Origin: Ramlibacter henchirensis
GTDB taxonomy: Bacteria > Pseudomonadota > Gammaproteobacteria > Burkholderiales > Burkholderiaceae_C
Direction of reading: 5' to 3'
NCBI RefSeq assembly: GCF_004682015.1
Contig: NZ_SMLM01000001.1
Location: forward strand, 1,302,001-1,366,000
Length of the DNA: 64,000 nucleotides
Below the pieces are notes generated by a model. It had not been told where the DNA came from and did not search any database. It saw only the letters and a list, made by a program, of their open reading frames with translations. The translations under genes and the position numbers were made by a program. The first letter of the stretch is position 1. Each line of letters starts with the position of its first letter. This document shows positions 45,725-55,101 of the stretch, one piece after another.

Positions 45725-47260
45725 ATGAAGAACCACAACCTCTTCGCCGCCCTGCGCGCGGCGTTCCCCGGGGACCTCGACGAGATCGCGGTCGAGACCG
45801 ACGAAGAACTGGCCTACAGCTGGCGCGACCTGCACCGCGCGACGGCCATGATCGCGAACCTGCTGGTGTCGCTGAAGCTTCCCGAGGGCTCTCGCGTCGC
45901 GGTGCAGGTGGAGAAGTCCGTCGAGGCCATGATGCTGTACCTGGCCACGCTGCGCGCCGGCTACGTGTTCCTGCCGCTCAACACCGCGTACCAGAGCGCC
46001 GAGATCGGATACTTCATCGGCAACGCCGAGCCGGCCGTGGTGGTCTGCAGCCCGAAGAACTTCGGCTGGGTGAGCAAGATCGCCTTCCAGGCCGGCACGA
46101 AGAACGTGTTCACGCTCGGCGACGACCGCACCGGCTCGCTGCTGGATCGCGCGGCGCAGCACAGTGACAGGCACGAGGTGGCAGTCAAGGGCGAGGACGA
46201 CCTCGCGGCCATCCTCTACACCAGCGGCACCACCGGCCGCAGCAAGGGCGCGATGCTCACGCACGGCAACCTGCTGTCGAACGCGCAGGTGCTGAAGGAC
46301 TACTGGGGCTGGGTGCCGGGCGACGTGCTCATTCACGCGCTGCCCATCTTCCACGTCCACGGCCTGTTCGTCGGCATCCACGGCGCGCTGATCAACGGCA
46401 GCAGGATGATCTGGCTGGGCAAATTCGATCCGAAGAAGGTGATCGCCGCGATGCCGCGCGCCAGCGTCTTCATGGGCGTGCCCACGCTGTACGTGCGCAT
46501 GCTGCAGGAGCCCGCGCTCGATCGCGAAGCGGCGCGCAACATGCGCCTGTTCATCGCCGGCTCGGCGCCGCTGCTGATCGAGACCTTCAACGAATGGCGC
46601 GAGCGCACCGGCCACACCATCCTGGAGCGTTACGGCATGAGCGAGACCATCATGCTGACCTCCAACCCGTACCGGCCCGAGCAGGGCGAGCGCCGCGGCG
46701 GCACCGTGGGCTTCCCGCTGCCGGGCGTGGGACTGCGCATCCGCGACGACGAGGGCAACGACCTGCCGGCCGAGGAGATCGGCGGCATCCAGGTGCGCGG
46801 GCCCAACGTGTTCAAGGGCTACTGGCGCATGCCGGAGAAGACGGCCGAGGAGTTCACCGCCGACGGCTGGTTCAAGACCGGCGACGTGGGCAAGGTGGAC
46901 GGGCTCGGCTACGTGCACATCGTCGGCCGCAGCAAGGACCTGATCATCAGCGGCGGCTACAACGTCTACCCGGCGGAGATCGAAGGCTTCATCAACGAGC
47001 TGCCGGGCGTGGCCGAAAGCGCGCTGGTGGGTGTCCCGCATCCCGATTTCGGCGAAGTCGGCATCGCAGTGGTGATCGCCAAGGCGGGCGCGAAGCTGGA
47101 GCCCGAGCCGATCCTCGCCACGCTCAAGTCCAGGCTCGCCAACTTCAAGATCCCCAAGCGCTGCTTCGTGGTGAGCGAACTGCCGCGCAACACGATGGGG
47201 AAGGTGCAGAAGAACCTGCTGCGGGAGCAGTACAAGGGGCTGTTCGAGGCGCGCGCCTAG
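45725..47260 (+). CDS. matB: Malonyl-CoA synthetase
   Basis: A 511-residue AMP-forming ligase of the MatB type. Motifs: ILYTSGTTGRSKGAMLTHGN, LPIFHVHGLFVG, YGMSETIMLTSNPY and the C-terminal PRNTMGKVQKNLLR with catalytic Lys. MatB makes malonyl-CoA from malonate, ATP and CoA; MatA then decarboxylates it. The stop overlaps that of a convergent small gene by 4 bp (CTAG). Confidence 0.92.
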   Translation: MKNHNLFAALRAAFPGDLDEIAVETDEELAYSWRDLHRATAMIANLLVSLKLPEGSRVAVQVEKSVEAMMLYLATLRAGYVFLPLNTAYQSAEIGYFIGNAEPAVVVCSPKNFGWVSKIAFQAGTKNVFTLGDDRTGSLLDRAAQHSDRHEVAVKGEDDLAAILYTSGTTGRSKGAMLTHGNLLSNAQVLKDYWGWVPGDVLIHALPIFHVHGLFVGIHGALINGSRMIWLGKFDPKKVIAAMPRASVFMGVPTLYVRMLQEPALDREAARNMRLFIAGSAPLLIETFNEWRERTGHTILERYGMSETIMLTSNPYRPEQGERRGGTVGFPLPGVGLRIRDDEGNDLPAEEIGGIQVRGPNVFKGYWRMPEKTAEEFTADGWFKTGDVGKVDGLGYVHIVGRSKDLIISGGYNVYPAEIEGFINELPGVAESALVGVPHPDFGEVGIAVVIAKAGAKLEPEPILATLKSRLANFKIPKRCFVVSELPRNTMGKVQKNLLREQYKGLFEARA

Positions 47261-47484
47261 GCCGCTCCCTGCACCACCACCTTCACCGGCACGCTCGCGC
47301 CCAGCTCGCGCAGCGCGCGCCAGGTTTCGGGCGAGACGAGTTGCTCGGTCTGGTCCGCCGGATGCACCAGGCGGCCCTCGTCGCGCGTGGCATACCAGCC
47401 GGCCGCGAACAGGCCCCTCGCCTCGGAGCTGAGGTCGTCGGGGCTTGGACGGTGGTCCAGGGGCGGTTGCCTGCGTGGGTCCAT
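47257..47484 (-). CDS. Small hypothetical protein, 75 residues
   Basis: Predicted soluble protein with no recognised domain: DPRRQPPLDHRPSPDDLSSE in the N-terminal part, then SPETWRALRELGASVPVKVV. The ATG at 47484 is used; the open frame runs further upstream without family support. It meets matB tail to tail with a 4-bp overlap. A real small gene is likely but not certain. The 234 bp beyond it up to 47719 shows no recognisable feature. Confidence 0.5.
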   Translation of the reverse strand: MDPRRQPPLDHRPSPDDLSSEARGLFAAGWYATRDEGRLVHPADQTEQLVSPETWRALRELGASVPVKVVVQGAA

Positions 47485-47718
47485 GGCGTGCAACTTAGCG
47501 GCGGACCATCCACTTGCTGCCAGTGGTGCGGCTGAACCTTTGTCGGCGCGCTCCCACAGACGGGGCGGCCCGCCAAATGGGCAAATCTCCCAAAGTATTG
47601 CGGCTGAGCTGCACTTCTTGCGCCTGTACACGCCTGTTCAGGAGAGCGTTCACGATCATGGCTTTCGGCAGCCAACCGCGGTCCTCCGCGCGACCGCCGC
47701 TACCAAGCCTATCGAATC

Positions 47719-48066
47719 ATGCCCAGCCTGCTGCACGCACCGCTCACCGAACTCGAGTCCCTGCTCGACGCCTACGCCGATGGGTTCGAGTGGTACTGCT
47801 TCTGCCTGGTCTGCGGCCACCAGCAGCCCGCCGGCCACGACACGCTGCAGGAGCTCTACCAGTCGCAAGCCCGATGGCGCGGCGGCCGCATGCGGGAGCT
47901 CTACCCGCTGGTGTGCGCGCACTGGGACGTCGTGAACCTGGCCCACGAGATCGCCGACGCGAAAACCGAGGTGGAGCGCAAGCCGCTGCTGGCGCTTCTG
48001 CGCCAGGCCAAGGCGCGTCATCGTCGCGCGGTGCAGGCGCTGCGCGCCACCTGGGAAGCGGCCTGA
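47719..48066 (+). CDS. Hypothetical protein with clustered cysteines, 115 residues
   Basis: Not recognised. The N-terminal half has a Trp/Cys-rich segment (WYCFCLVCGHQQ) and the C-terminal half is charged and helical (KPLLALLRQAKARHRRAVQA). The cysteine spacing CFCLVC is not a standard zinc motif. No clear ribosome site precedes the ATG. It ends 10 bp before the convergent DsbA-like gene. Coding is plausible from its fit to the space between genes. Confidence 0.5.
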   Translation: MPSLLHAPLTELESLLDAYADGFEWYCFCLVCGHQQPAGHDTLQELYQSQARWRGGRMRELYPLVCAHWDVVNLAHEIADAKTEVERKPLLALLRQAKARHRRAVQALRATWEAA

Positions 48067-48076
48067 CGGCCGCGCG

Positions 48077-48736
48077 TCAGCCGACCTGCTGCTGCGCGGC
48101 GATCTGCCGCAAGGCCTGCTCGAACACTTCGGGCGGCTGGCCGCCCTGGATGAGGTGGCGGTCGTTCACGATCACCGACGGAACGGCGTGGATGCCGTTC
48201 TGCGTGTAGAAGCCCTCCTGCTCGCGCACCTCGCGGGCGAACGAGTCCGACGACAGGATCGCGCGGGCCTGTTCCGGGTCCAGCCCCGCGGCCCGCACGG
48301 CTTCGAGCAGCACCTGCGGATCGGAGACGTTGCGGGCGTCGGTGAAGTACGCGCGCAGCAAGGCCTTCTTCAGCGCGCGCTGGGCCTGCGGCGACTGCTG
48401 CCCTGCCCAGTGAAGCAGCCGGTGCGCATCGAACGTGTTCCACACGCGGCCGCGTCCCTGCTTGCGGAACTCGAAGCCCAGCTCAGCGCCGCGCCGGCGG
48501 ATCGACTCCCAGTTGGCGGCCTGCTGCTCGGCCGTGGAGCCGTACTTCTGCGTCAGGTGCTCCGTGATGTCCTGGCCTTCGGCACCCATCTGCGGATTGA
48601 GCTCGAAGGGCTGGAAGTGCAGCTCGGCGTCGACCTCCCCGTCGAGTTGACGCAAGGCCTGCTCCAGCGAAGCCAGTCCGACGGCGCACCAGGGGCACGC
48701 GACATCGGAGACGAAATCGATCTTGAGTCGGGTCAT
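48077..48736 (-). CDS. DsbA-family oxidoreductase, FrnE-like
   Basis: A 219-residue cytosolic thioredoxin-fold protein with active site CPWC at Cys14-Cys17, a helical insert, and the cis-proline region HAVPSVIVNDRHLIQGGQ. It matches FrnE/2-hydroxychromene-2-carboxylate isomerase-type proteins, which handle disulphides or thiol adducts in the cytosol. There is no signal peptide. Confidence 0.9.
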   Translation of the reverse strand: MTRLKIDFVSDVACPWCAVGLASLEQALRQLDGEVDAELHFQPFELNPQMGAEGQDITEHLTQKYGSTAEQQAANWESIRRRGAELGFEFRKQGRGRVWNTFDAHRLLHWAGQQSPQAQRALKKALLRAYFTDARNVSDPQVLLEAVRAAGLDPEQARAILSSDSFAREVREQEGFYTQNGIHAVPSVIVNDRHLIQGGQPPEVFEQALRQIAAQQQVG

Positions 48737-48786
48737 GGCCGCATGCTAGCGGCGGCACGAAGCCCTTGCGGCAGCCTGCTTTTCGC

Positions 48787-49401
48787 TCAACGGTCCGTCG
48801 CCGCCAGCTTGGCGCCCAGGCCGGCGAACGCCGCCGCGAAGCCGTACCGCAGCCAGCGCTGCACGCGGGCCGATTCGATCACCAGCCTGCGAAAGCCGTG
48901 GGCGACGAATCCATACACCACGAAGACCACGAACGTCATCAGCATGAAGACCCCACTGAGCACCAGCAGCTGCAAGAGCGGCCGGCCGGCGGCCGGATCG
49001 ACGAACTGCGGCAGGAAGGCCAGGAAGAAGATCGTCAGTTTGGGATTGAGGATGTTGAGCAGGAACGCCTTGACCACGAGCCCCATGGCCGATGCGCGCG
49101 AGACGCTGCCATCCACCGAGAACGCCGACCGGTCGCGCCAGGTCGCCACGGCCACGTACAGCAGGTAGGCCACGCCCGCGTACTTGAGCACCTGGAAGGC
49201 CAGCGCGCTGGTGTGCATCACCGCCGCCAGCCCGAGCACCGTGGCCAGCAGGTGCGGCACGATGCCCGCCGTGCAACCGAGCGCCGCGTACACGCTGGCG
49301 GCGCGGCCCTGGACCAGCCCGGTGGACACGGTGTAGAGCACGCCGGTGCCGGGAATGAGCACGACGATCAGGGATGTGACCAGGAACTCGGGCGAGATCA
49401 T
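48787..49401 (-). CDS. LysE/RhtB family exporter
   Basis: A 204-residue inner-membrane protein with about six hydrophobic segments, GTGVLYTVSTGLVQGRAASV and LNILNPKLTIFFLAFLPQFV being typical of LysE/RhtB amino-acid exporters. It starts at 49401, overlapping by 4 bp the stop of the broken VOC gene upstream. Export of an amino acid or related metabolite is expected; the substrate cannot be read. Confidence 0.9.
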   Translation of the reverse strand: MISPEFLVTSLIVVLIPGTGVLYTVSTGLVQGRAASVYAALGCTAGIVPHLLATVLGLAAVMHTSALAFQVLKYAGVAYLLYVAVATWRDRSAFSVDGSVSRASAMGLVVKAFLLNILNPKLTIFFLAFLPQFVDPAAGRPLLQLLVLSGVFMLMTFVVFVVYGFVAHGFRRLVIESARVQRWLRYGFAAAFAGLGAKLAATDR

Positions 49402-49810
49402 CGGGGGGTCTCCGCGGAAGGCCGGGGTTGGCGGGCGTAGCTGACGGTGAGCGCCTCCCAGACATGGCCGTCCGGTTCGCTCCAGTAGACGATGCGGCCG
49501 CCCATTCGGTGTTGATGCGATGGTCGACCGGGCCGTGCGGCATGCTGCGGTAGGGCAGGCCGGCGGCCCGCAGGCGGCTGACGATGCCGTCGAACTCTTC
49601 CTCGGACACGCGGAAGCAGTAGTGCTGCACGGGCAGCGTGCCGCCGTCCCACTGGTCGAAGTCCAGCGTCAGCCCGTCGCTGGCGTACACCGGCGAGAAG
49701 GGGCCGATGCCGGCGCGCGACCAGGGCACGCCGAGGATGCGGGCCAGCAGCTGCGCCGATGCATGGCGGTCGCGCGCCGGAACGATCAGGTGGTCGAGCT
49801 CGATGGACAC
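49398..49810 (-). pseudogene. VOC (glyoxalase-fold) family gene with a frameshift
   Basis: Read from the GTG at 49810 the frame encodes MSIELDHLIVPARDRH and continues as a VOC domain to GPVDHRINTE near 49505. From there the natural continuation (MGGRIVYWSEPDGHVWEALT) is in another frame, ending at 49398. At the junction the sequence ACCGAATGGGC looks one base short of ACC-GAR-ATG-GGC. The C-terminal part still overlaps the LysE start by 4 bp. Either a true recent frameshift or a sequencing error; without it the product would be an intact protein of about 137 residues. Confidence 0.8.
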
Positions 49811-49820
49811 GAGGGGGGCC

Positions 49821-50243
49821 TCAGTCGGGCGGAAGCATGTCCGGGTTCCAGGCCACTTCCCACAGGTGCCCGGCCGGGTCCTGGAAATAGCCGGCGTACC
49901 CGCCCCAGAAGGTCTTCTCGGCCGGCTTGGTGATCTTCGCGCCCGCGTGTTTCGCCTGCGCCATGACCGCATCGACCTCTTCGGTCGAGCGCACGTTGTG
50001 CGCCAGCGCGAACTCCGTGCTGCTGTGCGGCCCCACGGGCAGGCCGGTGTCGTGCGCCAGGCTGGCCCGCGGCCAGAGCGCGAGCCGCAGGCCGTTGTCC
50101 AGGTCGAAGAAGGCCACGGCCCCATGCTCGAATTGCTCGCCGACGATGCCCTGTGTGCTCCAGCCGAGCCCATCGCGGTAGAACGTGACGGCCCGCGGCA
50201 GGTCGTCGACGCCGAGGGTGATGAGGGTGATTCGCGGTTTCAT
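49821..50243 (-). CDS. VOC (glyoxalase/bleomycin-resistance fold) family protein
   Basis: A 140-residue protein with the paired beta-alpha-beta-beta-beta modules of the VOC superfamily: ITLITLGVDDLPRAVTFYRD, GLRLALWPRASLA and DPAGHLWEVAWNPD. The final His-Glu resembles metal ligands of glyoxalases. It lies 27 bp after the biotin-carboxylase gene on the same strand. A lactoylglutathione lyase-like or epimerase-like role is possible; not resolved. Confidence 0.88.
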   Translation of the reverse strand: MKPRITLITLGVDDLPRAVTFYRDGLGWSTQGIVGEQFEHGAVAFFDLDNGLRLALWPRASLAHDTGLPVGPHSSTEFALAHNVRSTEEVDAVMAQAKHAGAKITKPAEKTFWGGYAGYFQDPAGHLWEVAWNPDMLPPD

Positions 50244-50270
50244 GATGAAGCTCCGAACGCGGCCATCTTG

Positions 50271-52211
50271 TCACGGAGCCAGCTCGACCAGGACGCGTCC
50301 GGCGTGGACCTGTTCGCCGGCAGCTGCATGCACGGCTGCCACGATGCCGTCGGCTGCAGCCGTATGGACGTGCTCCATCTTCATCGCCTCGAGGGTGATG
50401 ACGGGCTGCCCGGCGCTGACGCGCTCACCGGGTTCGACCAGCAACGCGACGACACGGCCGTTCATGGACGCGCGCACCCGGCCGTCGCCGTTGAAGGCGG
50501 CGCCGCGTGAGAGCGGCTCCAGGGTGCGATCGACGGCGTGGTGCGGTTCGCCCCCGGCGATGTGGAACCAGAGCTCGCGTGCCTGGCGAACGTACGCCAG
50601 ACGATGGGCGACGCCGTCCAGCACCAAACTCGCCTGGGCCTGTCGCAGGTCGAGGCACTCCAGCGCATGCGCTAGGCCACCGGTGCGGATGTCGAACCGC
50701 CGAGGCGTGGTCTGCGCGATTTCGGCATGCACGGTTTCGCCGCCCAGCTGGTAGCGCACGTCGATCGGCAGCGCGGGCGCGAGTGCGCCCGAGGCATGGT
50801 TCGCATTCGCAACCAGCAGCCAGGCCGCGATGGCGCGCGCGCGTGAACGCTCGGCAACCGGAGACGCGAGCAACTCTTGCTCGTGCTGTGCGATGAAAGC
50901 GGTCGTGGCCTCCCCCCGCGCGAAGGCCGGATGCAGCAGGCACCGCGCGAGCAACGCCTGGTTCGTGGTGACGCCGAGCGCCACCAGTTCATTCAAGCCG
51001 CTCGCCAGCTTGCGCCGCGCTTCGTCTCGCGAGCGGCCGTGTGCCACCAGCTTGGCGATCATGGAGTCGTAGTAGGGCGGAATGTCCGCGCCGGGTGCGA
51101 GCGCGTGCTCGACACGAAGGTCCTGCGGCGGCTGCCAGCGATGCAGCGTGCCGCTCTGGGGCATGAAGCCGTCGTTCGCATCTTCCGCGCACAGGCGCAC
51201 TTCGATCGCGTGGCCTTCGAAGCGGATCTGCTCCTGCCGCAGCGGCAGCGGTTCGCCGGCCGCCACGCGCACTTGCCACTCGACAAGGTCGAGGCCGGTG
51301 AGCGCCTCGGTCACGGGATGCTCCACCTGCAACCGCGTGTTCATCTCCATGAACCAGAAGCCGCCTTCGCGGTCGAGCAGGAACTCCAGCGTGCCCGCGC
51401 CTTCGTAGCCGATCGCCTTCGCGGCGGCGACTGCCGCGGCCCCCATCTCCTCGCGCAGGGCCGCATCGACGGCGGGCGACGGGGCTTCCTCGATCAGCTT
51501 CTGGTGGCGCCGCTGCACCGAGCAATCGCGCTCGCCCAGATGGACGACGTTGCCGTGGCGGTCGCCGAACACCTGGATCTCGACGTGGCGCGGCGCCTCG
51601 ATGGCCCGCTCCAGGATCACGGTGCCATTGCCGAAGGCGTGCCTGGCTTCGGACTGCGCGCTCCGCAGCGACTCGTCGAGCTCGGAAGACCCGCGCACCA
51701 GCCGCATGCCGCGGCCGCCACCGCCCGCAGTGGCCTTGATCATGACGGGGTAGCCGATGCGGTCGGCTTCGTCGCGCAGCCGCGCGGGCGATTGCTCCTC
51801 GCCGTCGTAGCCGGGGATGCAGGGGACGCCGGCCTGCGTCATCAGCCGCTTGGCACCGGCCTTGTCGGCCATGGCGAGGATGGCCGCGGGCAACGGGCCG
51901 ATGAAGACCAGGCCCGCGTCGCGGCAGGCTTGGGCGAAGTCGGCGTTCTCAGCAAGGAAGCCGTAGCCGGGATGCACGGCATCGGCGCCGGTCTTGCGCG
52001 CCGCTTCGAGGATCGCGGCGATGTCGAGGTACGACTGCGCGGGAAGCGGCTCGCCGATGCAAACCGCCTCGTCCGCGGACCGGACGTGCGGCGCGTTCGC
52101 ATCCGCCGTCGAGTAGACGGCGACGGTGGCGTATCCCAGGCGATGCGCGGTGCGCAGGACCCGCAGCGCGATTTCGCCGCGGTTGGCGATCAGGATCTTG
52201 CGCAATCCCAC
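50271..52211 (-). CDS. Acyl-CoA carboxylase biotin carboxylase/biotin carrier subunit
   Basis: A 646-residue alpha subunit of the methylcrotonyl/geranyl/propionyl-CoA carboxylase type. Biotin carboxylase (about 1-450): KILIANRGEIALRVLRTAHR, ATAGGGGRGMRLV, FMEMNTRLQVEHPVTE. A linker domain follows, and the C-terminal biotinyl domain has AMKMEH with Lys611. A GTG start at 52211 is used, 1 bp from the acyl-CoA dehydrogenase stop. The substrate is set by the carboxyltransferase subunit. Confidence 0.93.
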   Translation of the reverse strand: MGLRKILIANRGEIALRVLRTAHRLGYATVAVYSTADANAPHVRSADEAVCIGEPLPAQSYLDIAAILEAARKTGADAVHPGYGFLAENADFAQACRDAGLVFIGPLPAAILAMADKAGAKRLMTQAGVPCIPGYDGEEQSPARLRDEADRIGYPVMIKATAGGGGRGMRLVRGSSELDESLRSAQSEARHAFGNGTVILERAIEAPRHVEIQVFGDRHGNVVHLGERDCSVQRRHQKLIEEAPSPAVDAALREEMGAAAVAAAKAIGYEGAGTLEFLLDREGGFWFMEMNTRLQVEHPVTEALTGLDLVEWQVRVAAGEPLPLRQEQIRFEGHAIEVRLCAEDANDGFMPQSGTLHRWQPPQDLRVEHALAPGADIPPYYDSMIAKLVAHGRSRDEARRKLASGLNELVALGVTTNQALLARCLLHPAFARGEATTAFIAQHEQELLASPVAERSRARAIAAWLLVANANHASGALAPALPIDVRYQLGGETVHAEIAQTTPRRFDIRTGGLAHALECLDLRQAQASLVLDGVAHRLAYVRQARELWFHIAGGEPHHAVDRTLEPLSRGAAFNGDGRVRASMNGRVVALLVEPGERVSAGQPVITLEAMKMEHVHTAAADGIVAAVHAAAGEQVHAGRVLVELAP

Positions 52212-52212
52212 G

Positions 52213-53367
52213 TCAGTCGTTCTTCGGGAACGTGCCCATGAACTTCGACAGGATCTGCAGCATCACCTCGTCCGCGCCGGCACCGATGGAGACCAGCCGC
52301 ATGTCGCGGAACAGCCGCGAGATCGGAGCTTCGTCGGTGTAGCCCATGCCGCCCCAGAACTGCAGGCAGCCGTCGGCCACTTCGCGCACCACGCGGCCGG
52401 CCTTGAGCTTGGCCATGGTGGCCAGTCGCGTGGCGTCCTCGCCGCGCACGACCATCTCCACGCCCGCCCAGTTGAGGGCGTGCAGCGCCTCCACTTCCGT
52501 CTGCAGCTCGGCCAGCTTGTAGTGCACCCACTGGTTGTCCAGGATCGAGCGGCCGAACGCCTTGCGCTGGCCGGTGTACTCGATGGTCTCGCGGATCGCG
52601 CGCCGCGCCATGCCGCAGGCGTTGAGCGATCCCCACAGGCGCTCCTGCTGGAACTGCTCCATCTGGTAGATGAAGCCCATGCCTTCCTCACCGATGCGAT
52701 AGCGCTGCGGCACTCGCACGTCGTCGAAGTGCAGCTGCGCCGTGTCCGACGAGTGCATGCCCATCTTGCGGATCTTGCGCGCGACGCTGATGCCCTTGCT
52801 CTTCATCGGCACGATGATGAGCGACTTGTTGCGGTGCGCCGAGCCGTCCGAGGTGTTGGCCAGCAGGCAGCAGAAGTCGGCCTGCGTGCCGCTGGTGGTC
52901 CACATCTTGCCGCCGTTGATGACGTAGTCGCCGCCATCCTTGCGCGCGGTGGTCTTGATCGAAGCGACGTCCGACCCGCTGCCCACCTCGCTCACGCCCA
53001 GGCACCCCACCAGCTCGCCGCGAATCGCGGGAGCGAGGAATTCGTCTCGCAACTCCCGGCTGCCGTGCCGGGCCAGCGCCGGCGTGCACATGTCCGTCTG
53101 CACGCCGATGGCCATCGGCACGCCGCCGCAGCGGATCTCGCCCAACGCCTCGGCCAGCACGGCGCCGTAGGAGAAGTCCAGGCCCGATCCGCCGTTCTCC
53201 TCCGGCTTGGTCAGGCCCAGCAGGCCCAGCTCACCCATCTGGCGGAAGACCTGGTGCGCGGGGAAGATCTCCTCGCGTTCCCATTGGTCTACGTGCGGGT
53301 TCACCTGCTCGGCGATCCAGCGCAGCACGGTGTCGCGCAGCTGTTCGTGTTCGTGGGTCAGTTGCAT
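52213..53367 (-). CDS. Acyl-CoA dehydrogenase
   Basis: A 384-residue FAD-dependent acyl-CoA dehydrogenase: GCLGVSEVGSGSDVASIKT in the beta domain, MWTTSGTQADF, the RKAFGRSI segment and the C-terminal QFWGGMGYTDEAPISRLFRD. The ATG at 53367 is chosen (384 residues is the family size); the open frame continues upstream into the carboxylase region as a shadow. It sits between the two carboxylase subunits, as liuA does in leucine and atuD in terpenoid pathways. Confidence 0.93.
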   Translation of the reverse strand: MQLTHEHEQLRDTVLRWIAEQVNPHVDQWEREEIFPAHQVFRQMGELGLLGLTKPEENGGSGLDFSYGAVLAEALGEIRCGGVPMAIGVQTDMCTPALARHGSRELRDEFLAPAIRGELVGCLGVSEVGSGSDVASIKTTARKDGGDYVINGGKMWTTSGTQADFCCLLANTSDGSAHRNKSLIIVPMKSKGISVARKIRKMGMHSSDTAQLHFDDVRVPQRYRIGEEGMGFIYQMEQFQQERLWGSLNACGMARRAIRETIEYTGQRKAFGRSILDNQWVHYKLAELQTEVEALHALNWAGVEMVVRGEDATRLATMAKLKAGRVVREVADGCLQFWGGMGYTDEAPISRLFRDMRLVSIGAGADEVMLQILSKFMGTFPKND

Positions 53368-53378
53368 GGCTTGCTCCT

Positions 53379-54995
53379 TCAGGGCCGCGCGACCGAGAAC
53401 TGCATCGCGCGCGGCTGCCGCGTATCCGCTTCGCGGCAGATGGCGAACACCTCGGCCAGCACGGCGCGGGTGTCGCGCGGATCGATCACGCCGTCGTCCA
53501 GCAGGCGCGCGCTGGTGGTGAACACGCTCATCTGGCTGTCGAAGTGTTCGACGATGCGCCGGCTCATCTCGTCGAGCCGGGCCTCGTCCACCTCGCCTCT
53601 GCGTTTCATCGCGGCCTCGCTCACCATGCGCATGGTCTGCGCGGCCTGCTCCCCGCCCATGACCGCGGTGCGCGCGTTGGGCCAGCTGAAGCAGAAGCGC
53701 GGATGGAAGCCGCGGCCGCACATGCCGTAGTTGCCCGCGCCGTAGGACGCGCCGCAGTAGATCGTCACCTGCGGCACCGACGCATTGGTCACGGCCTGGA
53801 TCATCTTCGAGCCGTGCTTGATCATCCCGGCCTGCTCGTATTCCTTGCCCACCATGTAGCCGGTGGTGTTGTTCAGGTAGAGCAGGGGCGTGCCCGACTG
53901 GCAGCAGGCCTGGATGAAGTGCGTGGCCTTGTTGGCGCCCGCCACGTCGATCGGGCCGTTGTTGGTGATCACGCCCACCGCCCAGCCCTCGATGCGCATG
54001 TGGCCGCACACGGTGGCGCTGCCGTAGTCGCGGCCGAATTCGAGGAAGTCCGAATCGTCGGCGATGCGCGCGATCACCTGCTTCATGTCGACCGGGCGTT
54101 TCAGGTCGGCGGGCATGATGCCCAGCAGCTCCTCGCGGTCGTAGCGCGGGGCGCGGAACTCGCGCGGCGTTCCGGATGCGCCGCGGTCCCAGTCGATGTT
54201 CCCCAGGATGTCGCGGGCAATGCGCAGCGCATCGCGATCGTCCTCGGCCAGGTAGTCGCCCAGCCCGGAGATGCTGGTGTGCATCTCGGCGCCGCCCAGT
54301 TCCTCCTCGGTGGCGATCTCGCCGGTGGCGGCCTTGAGCAGTGGCGGCCCGGCGAGGAAAGCGCGCGAGCGGCCGCGCACGAGGATGATGTAGTCCGACA
54401 GGCCGGTCTGGTACGCGCCGCCCGCGGTGGACGATCCATGCGTGACGGTCACCACCGGCAGCCCCGCGGCCGAGAGACGCGCCAGGTTGCGGAAGGTGCT
54501 GCCGCCGCGGATGAAGTCCTCGACCCGGTAGGCCATGAGGTTGGCGCCCGCCGATTCGACCAGCTGCACGTAGGGCAGCCTGTTCTCCAGCGCGAGCTCC
54601 TGCACGCGCAGCAGCTTGTCCAGGCCCATGGGCTGGAGCGCGCCGGCGTCGATGCCCGAGTCCGAGACCAGCACCATGCAGCGCACGCCGCTCACGAAAC
54701 CGATGCCCGCGACCAGCCCGCCACCCGGCACGCTGCGCTCCAGGTCGGGCGTGTCCAGGCCCAGGCCGGCCAGCGAGGAGAGTTCGAGGAACGGCGCGCC
54801 GGGGTCCAGCAGCAGCATCAGGCGCTGGCGCGGCAGCAGTTGGCCGCGCTTCTCGAATCGCTCGCGTGACGCCGCCGACCTCGCCTGCGTGCGCTGCTCG
54901 AACGCGCGCACCTGCCGCAGCAGCCCGAGCATGTGTTCGCGGTTGGCCGCGAAGGCTTCGCGGCCGGGGGCGATGGTGGATTCGATGAGAGGCAT
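53379..54995 (-). CDS. Acyl-CoA carboxylase carboxyltransferase subunit (Liu/Atu type)
   Basis: A 538-residue beta subunit related to methylcrotonyl-CoA and geranyl-CoA carboxylases. N- and C-terminal crotonase-fold halves: LVESAGANLMAYRVEDF and HGSSTAGGAYQTGLSDY in the first, NNTTGYMVGKEYEQAGMIKH and GASYGAGNYGMCGRGF in the second. The active-site segment reads GLSDY where methylcrotonyl enzymes that I recall have AMSDE, so the substrate may not be methylcrotonyl-CoA. First gene of the minus-strand operon. Confidence 0.9.
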   Translation of the reverse strand: MPLIESTIAPGREAFAANREHMLGLLRQVRAFEQRTQARSAASRERFEKRGQLLPRQRLMLLLDPGAPFLELSSLAGLGLDTPDLERSVPGGGLVAGIGFVSGVRCMVLVSDSGIDAGALQPMGLDKLLRVQELALENRLPYVQLVESAGANLMAYRVEDFIRGGSTFRNLARLSAAGLPVVTVTHGSSTAGGAYQTGLSDYIILVRGRSRAFLAGPPLLKAATGEIATEEELGGAEMHTSISGLGDYLAEDDRDALRIARDILGNIDWDRGASGTPREFRAPRYDREELLGIMPADLKRPVDMKQVIARIADDSDFLEFGRDYGSATVCGHMRIEGWAVGVITNNGPIDVAGANKATHFIQACCQSGTPLLYLNNTTGYMVGKEYEQAGMIKHGSKMIQAVTNASVPQVTIYCGASYGAGNYGMCGRGFHPRFCFSWPNARTAVMGGEQAAQTMRMVSEAAMKRRGEVDEARLDEMSRRIVEHFDSQMSVFTTSARLLDDGVIDPRDTRAVLAEVFAICREADTRQPRAMQFSVARP

Positions 54996-55101
54996 GCGCG
55001 AGCTCAGCTGGGGGCGGCGTCCGACTCTAGCGGCGCGCAGCGGCCGCGCCTATTCGGGTATAGCCGACCGCTGGCGGCGGCATTGGCGCTACCCTCGCGC
55101 C

